The translations under genes and the position numbers were made by a program. From RHLJ01 sp040222455 (GTDB taxonomy: Bacteria > Bacteroidota > Rhodothermia > Balneolales > Balneolaceae), in NCBI GenBank assembly GCA_040222455.1, contig JAVKDD010000025.1:62001-126000 (forward strand): a stretch of 64,000 bases of DNA, written 5' to 3'. The first letter of the stretch is position 1. Every line of letters starts with the position of its first letter. The notes under the pieces were generated by a model. It was not told the DNA's origin and ran no database searches. It saw nothing but the letters and a program-made list of their open reading frames with translations. Positions 17,604 to 27,360 of the stretch are shown here, piece after piece.

Positions 17604-18875
17604 CTATTTACTAAATAAATCCATTGAGTTGGTGAGCGCTCTGGCTTTTACTAATGTTTCTTCCCATTCTTCCTCAGGTTTTGAGTCGCTCGTAATTGCC
17701 CCTCCTACTGGATACAAAAGTGTATCATTTTCAATGATTGCTGTCCTAATTACTACATTAAAATCAAAGTCATCATGAGGAGTGAAGTACCCAATTGCTC
17801 CAGAATATACTCCTCTTTTATAATTTTCTAAATCTTCGATCGATTTCATAGCTGAAATCTTAGGTGCGCCAGTCATCGATCCCATTGGGAAACATGCTTT
17901 AATAATTTCAATGGAATCAGTATTAGGGGTAACTTCACATTCTACCGTTGATACCATTTGATGTACGGTCTCAAAACTTTGAATCTCAAATAAATTCTTA
18001 ACTTTTACACTTCCTTTCTTCGCAATTTTACTTAGATCATTTCGCACCAAATCTACAATCATCAAATTTTCTGCTCGGTTTTTTTCAGAGTTGTAAAGTA
18101 AATCAATCACTTCTTTATCTTTGCCTTTACTTCTTGATTCTGTTCCTTTGATAGGTTGTGACCAAACTTTTTTCCCATTCCTTGCCAAAAACCGCTCTGG
18201 AGATGAGCAACATATAGAAATACCGTCAATGGATAAATAGGAAGCAAAAGGAACGGGACCGTTTTGCTTCATCGACCAATATATATCTAATGGATCTCCA
18301 TTAAAATCAAACATTAAGGGATGAGATAGGTTTATTTCATAATAATCCCCTTCTGCAATATGATTTTGAGCTTTCTTTACTTTCTCTATATATAAATTCC
18401 TTTCTGTTCTACTTCTCTTAGATAAATAAATCTCTTTTCTTTCACTTCTTGAAACCTCAATCTTTTCTTCTTTACCTAAAATGTATTTCTGAGTTCCATC
18501 TAAAGAATATTCAATCAAAACTTCAGGAACCATAAAAAACATATCAGGAACATCAACTAATGACCGGTTATTTGAATCAAGCTCTTCAATTTGATTTTTT
18601 AAATCATAGCCTAAATAACCAAATAGCCAGGTTTGATATTCATTTTTAAACTCCTTAAGTGCATCCCATGGATTCATTTGTTTCGTTACGTTTAACCCAT
18701 TTTTATAAACATTTACTTCACTTCCTCTACTCTTTATCCAAGCTTTTGGTTTAGCAGCCAGATACGATTTCGTGCTCGCAGGATGATCTTGTTTTTGGGA
18801 TTCCAAAAAAACTACGTTTCCAAACTGCTTGAAATGGCGAATATGGTCGAAGGTATAATTATCGTTTTGAGACAT
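17604..18875 (-). CDS. pabB: Aminodeoxychorismate synthase component I
   Basis: PabB converts chorismate and ammonia to 4-amino-4-deoxychorismate in folate synthesis. The 423-residue protein is a chorismate-binding enzyme. The motif SQPIKGT has a lysine at about 243, the nucleophile that distinguishes PabB from anthranilate synthase TrpE (PIAGT). Further conserved segments are ENLMIVDLVRNDL, FPMGSMTGAPK and GAIGYF. No C-terminal aminotransferase/lyase (PabC) fusion and no adjacent glutaminase (PabA) gene is seen. It is divergent from pyrD. Confidence 0.9.
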   Translation of the reverse strand: MSQNDNYTFDHIRHFKQFGNVVFLESQKQDHPASTKSYLAAKPKAWIKSRGSEVNVYKNGLNVTKQMNPWDALKEFKNEYQTWLFGYLGYDLKNQIEELDSNNRSLVDVPDMFFMVPEVLIEYSLDGTQKYILGKEEKIEVSRSERKEIYLSKRSRTERNLYIEKVKKAQNHIAEGDYYEINLSHPLMFDFNGDPLDIYWSMKQNGPVPFASYLSIDGISICCSSPERFLARNGKKVWSQPIKGTESRSKGKDKEVIDLLYNSEKNRAENLMIVDLVRNDLSKIAKKGSVKVKNLFEIQSFETVHQMVSTVECEVTPNTDSIEIIKACFPMGSMTGAPKISAMKSIEDLENYKRGVYSGAIGYFTPHDDFDFNVVIRTAIIENDTLLYPVGGAITSDSKPEEEWEETLVKARALTNSMDLFSK

Positions 18876-18950
18876 AATTTGGGCAAATGATACGGCTTCT
18901 TACCGATTTTTTTGCAGGCATTTCCGTATTATTGAAAATAAATACTATAG

Positions 18951-19982
18951 ATGTTCTATAAATCATTTGTTAAACCATTTCTTTTTAAAAAAGATGCTGA
19001 ATCAGCACATGAATTGGCAGTACACTTATCATCGATCACAAGCAATTCCAAAATATTAACCACCTTAGCAAATAAGATTTATTCCCTTAATGACATAAGA
19101 TTAAGGAAAGAATATTTTGGGCTTCACTTTCCAAACCCAATTGGACTTGCCGCTGGTTTTGATAAAAATGGAGTTACTCCAATTGCTATGCAGGCACTGG
19201 GTTTTGGTTTTGTTGAGATTGGAAGTATTACTGCACAACCCGCTTTAGGAAACCCAAAACCGAGAGCATTCCGGTTACCGGAAGATCGTTCTTTGATTAA
19301 CCGCATGGGGCTTAACAATGAAGGTGCCGAGAATGTAATACAAAGACTCTATGGATTGAAATTAGACATCCCTTTAGGAATAAATATTGCTAAAACTAAT
19401 GATGCCTCAATACATGGAGATAGTGCAATTGAAGATTATTTGTTGAGCTATAATTTGGCGAATCAGGTTGCAGATTATATAACTGTGAATATCTCATGCC
19501 CAAATACTGGTGAAGGAAAAACATTCGAAGACCCAGATGCACTTGAGGCTCTTCTTTCAGGGTTAAATATTTCTAAAGATAGCCGAAAACCAACTTTGGT
19601 TAAATTTTCTGTAGACACAACCAAGCACACCTTAGAAAAACTTGTAGAAATTTGTGAATCTTATTCTATAGCAGGCTATGTGGCTACTAATACCTCTTCA
19701 TTTCGAGAAAACCTCAAAACACCTATAGGAAAACTACAAGAAATTGGGAATGGTGGTTTAAGCGGCAAGGCTATCTCCAAAAAAAGCACCCAAGTTGTTG
19801 GATGGCTTAAAGAAATGCTAAAAGAAACAAAACCAATTATTGGAGTTGGAGGAATTGACAATCCAGAATCAGCCATTGAAAAAATGGAAGCTGGTGCTGA
19901 TTTGATTCAAATTTACACTGGAATGGTTTACGAAGGACCTGGTTTAGTTAAAAGAATCAAAAAAGGCTTGTTGGCTAATTAA
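18951..19982 (+). CDS. pyrD: Dihydroorotate dehydrogenase, quinone-dependent (class 2)
   Basis: This flavoprotein oxidises dihydroorotate to orotate in pyrimidine synthesis and passes electrons to quinone. The 343-residue protein has the class 2 N-terminal membrane-association helices (about 1-45) before the FMN barrel. The catalytic base is Ser182 in NISCPNTGEG, as in class 2 rather than the Cys of class 1. NPIGLAAGFDKNG and IGVGGI are the FMN and phosphate sites. The stop overlaps the convergent TPR lipoprotein gene by 4 bp. It is divergent from pabB. Confidence 0.95.
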   Translation: MFYKSFVKPFLFKKDAESAHELAVHLSSITSNSKILTTLANKIYSLNDIRLRKEYFGLHFPNPIGLAAGFDKNGVTPIAMQALGFGFVEIGSITAQPALGNPKPRAFRLPEDRSLINRMGLNNEGAENVIQRLYGLKLDIPLGINIAKTNDASIHGDSAIEDYLLSYNLANQVADYITVNISCPNTGEGKTFEDPDALEALLSGLNISKDSRKPTLVKFSVDTTKHTLEKLVEICESYSIAGYVATNTSSFRENLKTPIGKLQEIGNGGLSGKAISKKSTQVVGWLKEMLKETKPIIGVGGIDNPESAIEKMEAGADLIQIYTGMVYEGPGLVKRIKKGLLAN

Positions 19983-22711
19983 CGCGGAATTTGAAATACG
20001 AGCTCACAACTTACTGGTACAGCCTCACCATTAACCAGTACTGGCTCAAAAGAAACTGTTTCATCGATTACTTCTATAAAAGAATCTATTAACTCTTGAT
20101 TTCGTGTATCTGATGAAAGCTTAAACTCATCTATAATGCCACGAAAATTTATAAAAAAGAGAAATGAAATTTCAGTTTCCTGAACACCTTGTGGAATATT
20201 AATATTACTCAAGAAATCTTGTTCACCGCCTCTAATAAACACCTTTTGATCGATATCTATACAACTTAAGTAGCTTGAGTTCTGAACACTTTCTAGCTCA
20301 CCTTCTTGTGTATCAAGATTTTTCTCAGACTCATTTGAAGGGATTTCAAATTCATTCCCAAGCCTTTCTACCCGAGTCATTAAATCAGATTGAGGGTATT
20401 CAGTAAGAAATATACCTATTTTTGAACGAGTAGAATCCCAATATTCACCTCTGTATGGAAATGTAGATTTGAAATCAGGTTCAGTTAATACAGAGTCAAG
20501 AAGTGCTTTGTAGTATAGGCTATCATCAGTTGCAATTGTAGAATCTGTTAGAAATACTCTTGCTGAATCCTGCTCTATTTTAAACTTCTTCTTCTGAGTT
20601 TTCCATGTTTGATTTGCACGGTTCCACTCATCAAGCTTTGAAATAAAAGCCGAATCTTGCTTAGCAACTAAAATATACGTTTCTATGGCTTCGTAAAGTC
20701 CTTGAGATCCAAATTTGGTTCCTGAATATTTTTTTTCAAATGAAATTAATGTGTCTGCTTTTTCCAACAATGAAAAAGACTGTGTATTGATAATTTCTAA
20801 ATACTCTATTCTTGGATCCTCTTCTGAAACTTCTTCTACGTCGGGCTTTTTGATATTATATTTATCAATCAGTCGGTCAGCGTAAACCGTATTTGGATAT
20901 TTCAACACGAGTTCTTCAGCTTCATTAAACGCTTTTTCGTTATTGTTCTGAATCGAATAAAGTTCTGAAAGTGAATACATAGAAACCGGTGCCACCTTAC
21001 TTGTGGGCCTTTCCTCTAGCACTTTACTGAAGTAATACTCTGCACTATCCGGAAGATTCAACGAGAGAAAAAACAGGTTTGCCAATTCATAGTATAAGGA
21101 GGAAACCTCTTCTTTTACTGAGTCTTGTGCATTAGCAGTAAAAGGAATCCTGCTTAAATCAATTCGTACAAAAACTTCATTACTCGCACCAGCACTGTTC
21201 AAAGCTTCCCCACTGGCATTTTCAGTTTGCTGGTCTTGAATATTAGCTACAATCAAAGACGAAACTCGCCAATTATCTAGTAATGGTCTTGCATTCCAAA
21301 GCGCTCTAAACTGTTGTGATGCTTCTGCTAGTAAAACGGGGTTTTTATAGCTTAAAAACCCATTTCTTTCTACATCCTCTGCTGCACTATTTTGATTACC
21401 AGAAGCATTTGTGTTTATTAGTGTATTACTTCGGTCTTCCTGTTCTTTCTGAAGTCTTGCAATTTCTTCTCTTTTCACTTTCTCAAGCTCTACCATTACA
21501 GAGTCGAATTTATCCTGGGGTAGACCTCCCAACCAAAGCAAACTATCTTGAAGATGTATTTCAGCTTTAAGTTCTGAATAATCACCAAATGATACTGCAA
21601 ATTCACTTGCATTAAAATCCTCAGGTAACTGCTCAATCGGTGCGTTTACTTTTGCTGCAGAATCATAATAGGCTGCGGCTAATTTGTAATTATTGTAGTT
21701 AAACCTATTGATCTCTGCTAAGCCATTATACACCTTAGCTTTTGTAATAGCGCCGGGTTTAACCCTTCGATCTCTCAGAATATTGAGGTAAATATCTTCT
21801 GCTTTTTTGAAATTACCACGATCTTGTTCAGTTTTTCCTAGCTCAAAATTTAATTCAGAGATAAACTCCGAGTTTTTATCATCTCTTACCATTCTAGCAA
21901 ACACTTTATAAGCTTCATCAGATTTACCTAGAGCTCGCGCAACCTCAGCTTGTTTTTTTTGTGCTTCAAATTGAAGATCATAATTGGTATAATTTTTAGT
22001 GACTTCATTATAGGCTTCAAAAGCGGCTTCGTTATCCCCTAAAATTTCCCCCAACTGACCTATTAAAAAAAAGCCTCGTTCTTTATATGCTTTTCTGGGT
22101 AGCTTTTTTACTGAAGTATTTAACAAGTCAATGGCATTCACCCAACTTTCCCGTTCTACGTAATGCTCAGCTAAAACAGTTTGTATTTGAAATTCAAGAT
22201 TATCTACCCACTCACCATCAAATAAAGCAATTTGTTCGGTTAGATATTGAACCCCTTGATTATAAAGCTCCAGTTCCAATAATACTCTTCCCTTCCAGAA
22301 AACCGCCATTTGCTTCATTTCAGCATTTTCTGAAGAAAGGTATAATTCTTCAAATTTTTGATCTGCTGAAAAATATTCTTTTCTGTAGAAATAGGACTTT
22401 CCAATAATTAGTAGAGCATCATCTACCCATTTAGAATCGTCGTATTTCCTGAGTATATCAGCTCCTTTATCGATGGCATTTTGAAATTCTGCCGCCCCTG
22501 CACCAAGCGGTGTTTCGTAAATACGTATTGGTAGAAGTGTATTGTAGTTTCTAACCTGACTTTCTGATTTATCTACACCAAGCTTAAAACTCTTTTTAGC
22601 GTTATAGAAGGTATTATAATAAGCGTTAAAGTCAGTAAAATTGGATTTAAAAGAGCTTTTACACCCTGATATAACCATTGTTACTAAAATTAGACTTAAA
22701 ATTCTTCGCAT
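19979..22711 (-). CDS. Large TPR lipoprotein, PorW/SprE-like, with TonB_C-like end
   Basis: The 910-residue protein has a lipoprotein signal (MRRILSLILVTMVISGC, lipidation at Cys17). The beginning of the mature part, NAYYNTFYNAKKSF, resembles PorW/SprE of the type IX secretion system. Tetratricopeptide-type repeats run from about residue 85 to 360 and again near 560-650, separated by a low-complexity coiled segment (about 410-450). The last 90 residues look like a TonB C-terminal domain (ISFLFFINFRGIIDEF, then SFEPVLVNGEAVPV). This is consistent with an outer-membrane-associated scaffold. The SprE assignment is an inference; no other T9SS gene is nearby. Confidence 0.6.
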   Translation of the reverse strand: MRRILSLILVTMVISGCKSSFKSNFTDFNAYYNTFYNAKKSFKLGVDKSESQVRNYNTLLPIRIYETPLGAGAAEFQNAIDKGADILRKYDDSKWVDDALLIIGKSYFYRKEYFSADQKFEELYLSSENAEMKQMAVFWKGRVLLELELYNQGVQYLTEQIALFDGEWVDNLEFQIQTVLAEHYVERESWVNAIDLLNTSVKKLPRKAYKERGFFLIGQLGEILGDNEAAFEAYNEVTKNYTNYDLQFEAQKKQAEVARALGKSDEAYKVFARMVRDDKNSEFISELNFELGKTEQDRGNFKKAEDIYLNILRDRRVKPGAITKAKVYNGLAEINRFNYNNYKLAAAYYDSAAKVNAPIEQLPEDFNASEFAVSFGDYSELKAEIHLQDSLLWLGGLPQDKFDSVMVELEKVKREEIARLQKEQEDRSNTLINTNASGNQNSAAEDVERNGFLSYKNPVLLAEASQQFRALWNARPLLDNWRVSSLIVANIQDQQTENASGEALNSAGASNEVFVRIDLSRIPFTANAQDSVKEEVSSLYYELANLFFLSLNLPDSAEYYFSKVLEERPTSKVAPVSMYSLSELYSIQNNNEKAFNEAEELVLKYPNTVYADRLIDKYNIKKPDVEEVSEEDPRIEYLEIINTQSFSLLEKADTLISFEKKYSGTKFGSQGLYEAIETYILVAKQDSAFISKLDEWNRANQTWKTQKKKFKIEQDSARVFLTDSTIATDDSLYYKALLDSVLTEPDFKSTFPYRGEYWDSTRSKIGIFLTEYPQSDLMTRVERLGNEFEIPSNESEKNLDTQEGELESVQNSSYLSCIDIDQKVFIRGGEQDFLSNINIPQGVQETEISFLFFINFRGIIDEFKLSSDTRNQELIDSFIEVIDETVSFEPVLVNGEAVPVSCELVFQIPR

Positions 22712-22748
22712 AGTTTTGAAGCGTTATTCGAACTTTCAACGATTGAAT

Positions 22749-24182
22749 TTAATCAATCGTACTTACTTTAATCATATTAGTACGCCCTCGTTTTGCAATA
22801 GGCATTCCTGTTGCAATGATAATTCGATCACCTTTTTTCACCATCCCTCGATCTTCTAAATAATATTCCATTATTTTTACACTTTGATCGGTATCAAATA
22901 GTTCGTTTAGCCGTACCGATTGCACTCCCCATACAAGATTTAACTGTCGGCGCACTTTTTGGGATTCAGTAAAAGCAAAAATTGGCATTTTAGGCCTAAA
23001 CTTAGCAATTCTTCTGGCGGTATTCCCTGAATGAGTTATTGTACTTATTACTTTTGCTTCTACATTATCGGCCATACTAATACATGAAAAAGCAATCGAC
23101 TCGATAATCTGTTTTTCTTTTAAATTGGGCTTTTTATACTCAAGACTATTATATAATTGTAATCTTCGTTCTTCAATTTTTCTACAAATTCTATCCATTA
23201 CGTTTACTGCTTCCATCGGATACTTTCCTGCTGCGGTTTCCCCTGAAAGCATAACCGCATCTGTTCCATCCAATACTGCATTAGCAACATCTGAGCTTTC
23301 TGCTCTAGTTGGTCGTGGGTTATTAATCATGGAATCGAGCATTTGTGTAGCTGTAATAACGGGCTTTCCATGTGCGCGGCACTTCTCTATTATCATTTTT
23401 TGAACAAAAGGAACTTCTTCAGTTGGAATTTCAATTCCTAAATCTCCTCTTGCAACCATGATTCCATCTGCTGCTTCAATTATCTCATCAATATTATCTA
23501 ACGCTTCAGGTTTTTCTATTTTAGCAATAACCCCAGCCTCACATTTCGATTTTGCAATTCGCTGTTTTAAGTCAAGCACTTCTTTAGCTGAACGAACAAA
23601 TGATAATGCAACAAAATCCACATTTTGAGATAATCCAAACTCAAGATCTTTAATATCTTTTTCTGTTAACGCTGGAATTGAAATCTTGACATTTGGTAGA
23701 TTTACTCCTTTTCTGGATTTTAAGATTCCACCTACTATAACTACTGCTTCTAATACCTTTCCTTTTTTTTCGGTTATCTTAAATTCTAATAACCCATCAT
23801 CTAATAAGATCTTGTTCCCTACTTCTGCTTCGTTTACAAGATTTTTATAATCAATAGGTATTACGGTACTGGTTCCCTCTACTTCTTCTCCAGTTATTGT
23901 AATTTTATTCCCTTCTGTTAGTAGTTGCTCTCCATCTTTCATTTGCCCAACTCTAATCTTAGGACCTTGTAAATCCATTAAAACAGCAATACTGTAATCA
24001 TTTTCTTTAGCCGTTTTTCTAATATATTTTATAGCTTGTTCATGAATTTGGTGAGTTCCATGCGAAAAATTAATACGAGCAACATTCATTCCATGTAAAA
24101 ACAAATTCGTTATGCCTTCCTGTGTATTACAGCTTGGTCCGATTGTGCATACAATTTTTGTTCTTCTAAGAGGAGTAATCAT
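22749..24182 (-). CDS. pyk: Pyruvate kinase
   Basis: Pyruvate kinase makes ATP and pyruvate from phosphoenolpyruvate. The 477-residue protein has the N-terminal TKIVCTIGPSC and ARINFSHG. The active-site signature IAKIEKPEALDNIDEI includes the catalytic Lys. MVARGDLGIEIP and TATQMLDSMI complete the barrel, and a C-terminal allosteric domain follows (SGNTARRIAKFRP). Its length is normal. It lies 37 bp upstream of the TPR lipoprotein on the same strand and is divergent from the GWxTD genes. Confidence 0.97.
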   Translation of the reverse strand: MITPLRRTKIVCTIGPSCNTQEGITNLFLHGMNVARINFSHGTHQIHEQAIKYIRKTAKENDYSIAVLMDLQGPKIRVGQMKDGEQLLTEGNKITITGEEVEGTSTVIPIDYKNLVNEAEVGNKILLDDGLLEFKITEKKGKVLEAVVIVGGILKSRKGVNLPNVKISIPALTEKDIKDLEFGLSQNVDFVALSFVRSAKEVLDLKQRIAKSKCEAGVIAKIEKPEALDNIDEIIEAADGIMVARGDLGIEIPTEEVPFVQKMIIEKCRAHGKPVITATQMLDSMINNPRPTRAESSDVANAVLDGTDAVMLSGETAAGKYPMEAVNVMDRICRKIEERRLQLYNSLEYKKPNLKEKQIIESIAFSCISMADNVEAKVISTITHSGNTARRIAKFRPKMPIFAFTESQKVRRQLNLVWGVQSVRLNELFDTDQSVKIMEYYLEDRGMVKKGDRIIIATGMPIAKRGRTNMIKVSTID

Positions 24183-24320
24183 AAATCCAGAAATTTGTAC
24201 TTGTGAGTGATGATAATTATATATTCAATACTAAAGATAGGTTAATTGTTGTTATCATAATGAAATGATTTATTAAAATTTTAGTCTTCAAACCTATTTT
24301 GGAATTTCTTTTTTAGAACT

Positions 24321-25778
24321 ATGAATCCATCCCGGCTAATTTTTACTACCTCTAAAACTACTATTTTTCTTAGAGTTATATTTCTATTTCTTACTTTTAG
24401 CTTCCTATTAAACTGTTCCAATTCATATATAGATGACATTGATCGAAGTGGTGGTTATCAATATAAACCTGGGTTTCCAGAGGTTAGACTATCAACAGCT
24501 GGCCTAGTTGATGAGTTTACAGATAGCACTAGGATACAGATTATTGGAGAAATTGTTTATGCAAGTCTTGTTTTCAAGAAAGCTGGTTCAGTATTTGAAG
24601 CAAATATACTTATAGATATTCAAATTTTAGACCAAAATGATCAAACTAATATTATTGAAACAAAAGCGTACCCCGTTACTATTTCTGAAAAAAGTAATTT
24701 ATTAGTTGTAAGCCAAGAAGAATATCTATTTGAAGAAGCTTATTCATTAAATCCCGGAGATTATCTGATTAACTACTCTGTAACTGATTTAAATACTGGT
24801 AAGCAAACCATCCGAACTTCAGAAGTTTTTATTCCAGACCCATTTGACCCAGTTTCGAATATCACCAATATTCAAGTTTCCGCAAAAGATGAAAGTTTAA
24901 AAGAGGGTTTTGATCCAGTAACAACCTACGATTTATCAAATCGTGTTGATTCTATAAAATTTGTTTTTCAGGTTACAAATAATAGAACTGAAGAGCCAAT
25001 GACCATAAATACTCGACTTTTAAAATTTAAATCGGACACTACTATTGCCCGACCTATGAGCTATCCTAATTATAACAGTTCTCATATTTCATACCGTGGT
25101 ATATATTTTGATAAATACGATGTGGTGAATTCCTCCAGAAGAATAATTAGTCAATCTGGAAGTGTATCTATAGAGTTTTTATTCCCGAATCTTCCCAGAG
25201 GAAACTATCGATTCGAAGTAAGCTCCGATTTAGGAGGAGATAATGATCTTTTTAAGGCTAGAGATTTTAGTGTAAAAAGTATGAATTACCCAACGCTAAG
25301 AACTCCAAAGGAATTAGCTGCGCCTCTATTTTATTTAATGTCGAAAAAAGAATATGAGCAATTAATGTCTATCGAAGATGATATTGCACTAAAAAAAGAA
25401 ATCGATAGGTTTTGGCTTCGTAACATAAAGAATTCAAAAAAAGCTCAAAATGTTATCTCTTTATTTTATGAGAGAGTAGAAGAGGCTAACAAACAGTTTG
25501 CTAGTTTTAAAGAAGGTTGGAAAACTGACATGGGCATGATTTATATTTTATTTGGTCCACCTTGGTATATAAATTCATCATTAGATAATACGATTTGGAG
25601 TTATTCGTATAACTTTAACGATTTCGAAACTAATTTTTATTTCAAAACTCCAAGGTTAAAAAGTAAGTTTTTTCCATTCGATAACTATCTGCTACTTAGA
25701 ACACAAGAATACCATAGTGTTGAATATCGGCAAATACAACTTTGGTTAACAGGAACCATTATGAGGGATAACCTGTAA
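24321..25778 (+). CDS. GWxTD domain-containing lipoprotein (paralog 1)
   Basis: The 485-residue protein has a hydrophobic signal ending in LLNC (Cys about 32), indicating a lipoprotein. Most of the length is beta-rich and unassigned. The C-terminal domain carries GWKTDMGMIYILFGPPWYI starting near residue 399, the motif that names the GWxTD domain found in Bacteroidota and Acidobacteria. The function of this domain is not established. It is followed 29 bp later by a clear paralog and then by SusC/SusD, so it likely belongs to a cell-envelope gene set. A long N-terminal extension before the signal core makes the exact start uncertain. Confidence 0.87.
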   Translation: MNPSRLIFTTSKTTIFLRVIFLFLTFSFLLNCSNSYIDDIDRSGGYQYKPGFPEVRLSTAGLVDEFTDSTRIQIIGEIVYASLVFKKAGSVFEANILIDIQILDQNDQTNIIETKAYPVTISEKSNLLVVSQEEYLFEEAYSLNPGDYLINYSVTDLNTGKQTIRTSEVFIPDPFDPVSNITNIQVSAKDESLKEGFDPVTTYDLSNRVDSIKFVFQVTNNRTEEPMTINTRLLKFKSDTTIARPMSYPNYNSSHISYRGIYFDKYDVVNSSRRIISQSGSVSIEFLFPNLPRGNYRFEVSSDLGGDNDLFKARDFSVKSMNYPTLRTPKELAAPLFYLMSKKEYEQLMSIEDDIALKKEIDRFWLRNIKNSKKAQNVISLFYERVEEANKQFASFKEGWKTDMGMIYILFGPPWYINSSLDNTIWSYSYNFNDFETNFYFKTPRLKSKFFPFDNYLLLRTQEYHSVEYRQIQLWLTGTIMRDNL

Positions 25779-25807
25779 ATATTATTTGTTATTGAAATAG
25801 CTTATTT

Positions 25808-27223
25808 ATGAAGATTAGATATCCTCAAATACTGATCCTTTTATCATTTACTTTATTTTCAACCCTAGGTTGTAAAACCTCTGGTATAGAAATAGAAAGA
25901 GGCATTTCTTATGAATTTGAAGCAGGCCATCCAGAATTAAGAATTTCAGCTATTGGAATCGTAGATCAAGAAGACCAAGCAGTTATTAAAATTGCTTCTG
26001 AAATCATTTATAGCAGTTTAATAAACAAATTTAGAGACAAACGTCAGTTTTCGAATGTAGAATTAGAAATAAAAGTAATTGGAATTGATAACACTTTTAA
26101 TGAATCAGTAAAAAGGGAATACACTTTTGAAAGTTCTCCAATTAAAGTTGAAGGTGAGTCATTTACCCTTATTGAAGACATTATCGCTATTCCTGGTGAA
26201 TTTGAAATTCAAGTAATGGTAAGAGATGGGCATTCTGGAAAAGAATCTTATCGTAAAGCTTATACAAATATTCCAAACCCACTAAAACCTGTTATTAACC
26301 TTACTACAGTACAGCTACTTGGCAAAGATAATGAGTTTACCGATCAAGGGTTTTCACCTATTACCACTTATGATGTACCCAACAGGATGGATAGTCTGAA
26401 ATTTGTATTTCAGGTCACTAATAATAATTCTAAGGATCCAATATCAGTAAAAAGTAGACTTCTTAGTTTTAAAGCGGACACAATTGCTGCATTACCTATG
26501 AATTTAAGAAACCGTTCAGTAGCTCCGTTCCAATACAGAGGAATTGATTTAGAGAACGGAACCGAAGTGTCTTCCAATACCCGAATGCTCAATCAAGAAG
26601 GTAGCGTTTATATAGAATTCAGTTATCCAAATCTTTCGACAGGAAATTACCGTTTTGTAGTTGAAGTAATCTCTGATAGCCTAAATATTAATAAACAAGC
26701 CAGAGATTTCTCGATTAAGAGTAAAAACTACCCTTCCATTGTGGATGTTAAAGAGTTTGCCTATCCATTGTATTACATAATGGATACAAAAGAATATAAT
26801 AAGCTGATAAGTATTGATGATAATCTTAAGCTTAAGGAAGAAATTGATCGGTTTTGGTTAAAAAATATCAGAAATAAAAATACTGCCAGATCAGTAATTG
26901 AGATGTATTATAACCGAGTAGAAGAAGCCAATAAATTATTTTCTACATATAAAGAGGGATGGAAAACTGATCTGGGCATGATTTATATCTTATTTGGGCC
27001 TCCCTGGTATGTTAAAGATGAAGATCTCAATGAAATGGTATGGGGCTATTCTTATAACTCATTAGACCCAACAACTAATTTTGTATTTTTTACACCAAGA
27101 GCCAAAAGTAAATACTTTCCATTCGAAAATTATATACTTAAAAGATCTCCTCAATTATATAAAATTTACTACCAGCAAATTGACCTTTGGCTGAGTGGCG
27201 ACATACTTTTCAGAAGCCTTTAG
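25808..27223 (+). CDS. GWxTD domain-containing lipoprotein (paralog 2)
   Basis: This 471-residue lipoprotein (signal ending FSTLGC) is a diverged tandem copy of the preceding gene. The two share ITTYDVPNRMDSLKFVFQVT-type and EEIDRFWLKNIRN-type segments. They also share the C-terminal GWKTDLGMIYILFGPPWYV, starting near residue 384. The function is unknown; in the family it is thought to be exported to the envelope. The start ATG at 25808 lies 29 bp after the previous stop. The downstream SusC gene begins 138 bp later in a separate-looking leader. Confidence 0.88.
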   Translation: MKIRYPQILILLSFTLFSTLGCKTSGIEIERGISYEFEAGHPELRISAIGIVDQEDQAVIKIASEIIYSSLINKFRDKRQFSNVELEIKVIGIDNTFNESVKREYTFESSPIKVEGESFTLIEDIIAIPGEFEIQVMVRDGHSGKESYRKAYTNIPNPLKPVINLTTVQLLGKDNEFTDQGFSPITTYDVPNRMDSLKFVFQVTNNNSKDPISVKSRLLSFKADTIAALPMNLRNRSVAPFQYRGIDLENGTEVSSNTRMLNQEGSVYIEFSYPNLSTGNYRFVVEVISDSLNINKQARDFSIKSKNYPSIVDVKEFAYPLYYIMDTKEYNKLISIDDNLKLKEEIDRFWLKNIRNKNTARSVIEMYYNRVEEANKLFSTYKEGWKTDLGMIYILFGPPWYVKDEDLNEMVWGYSYNSLDPTTNFVFFTPRAKSKYFPFENYILKRSPQLYKIYYQQIDLWLSGDILFRSL

Positions 27224-27360
27224 TATCCTTATTACTTTAGAAAACACTATGTCACATTTTCCTTGTTTCTGATTACATATTCATTTAATATTACCTCTCG
27301 ATCGATTTTTTTTAATTAATTGATCAATTTCTAACTTAAAATAAACATTAGAGGTCATCT

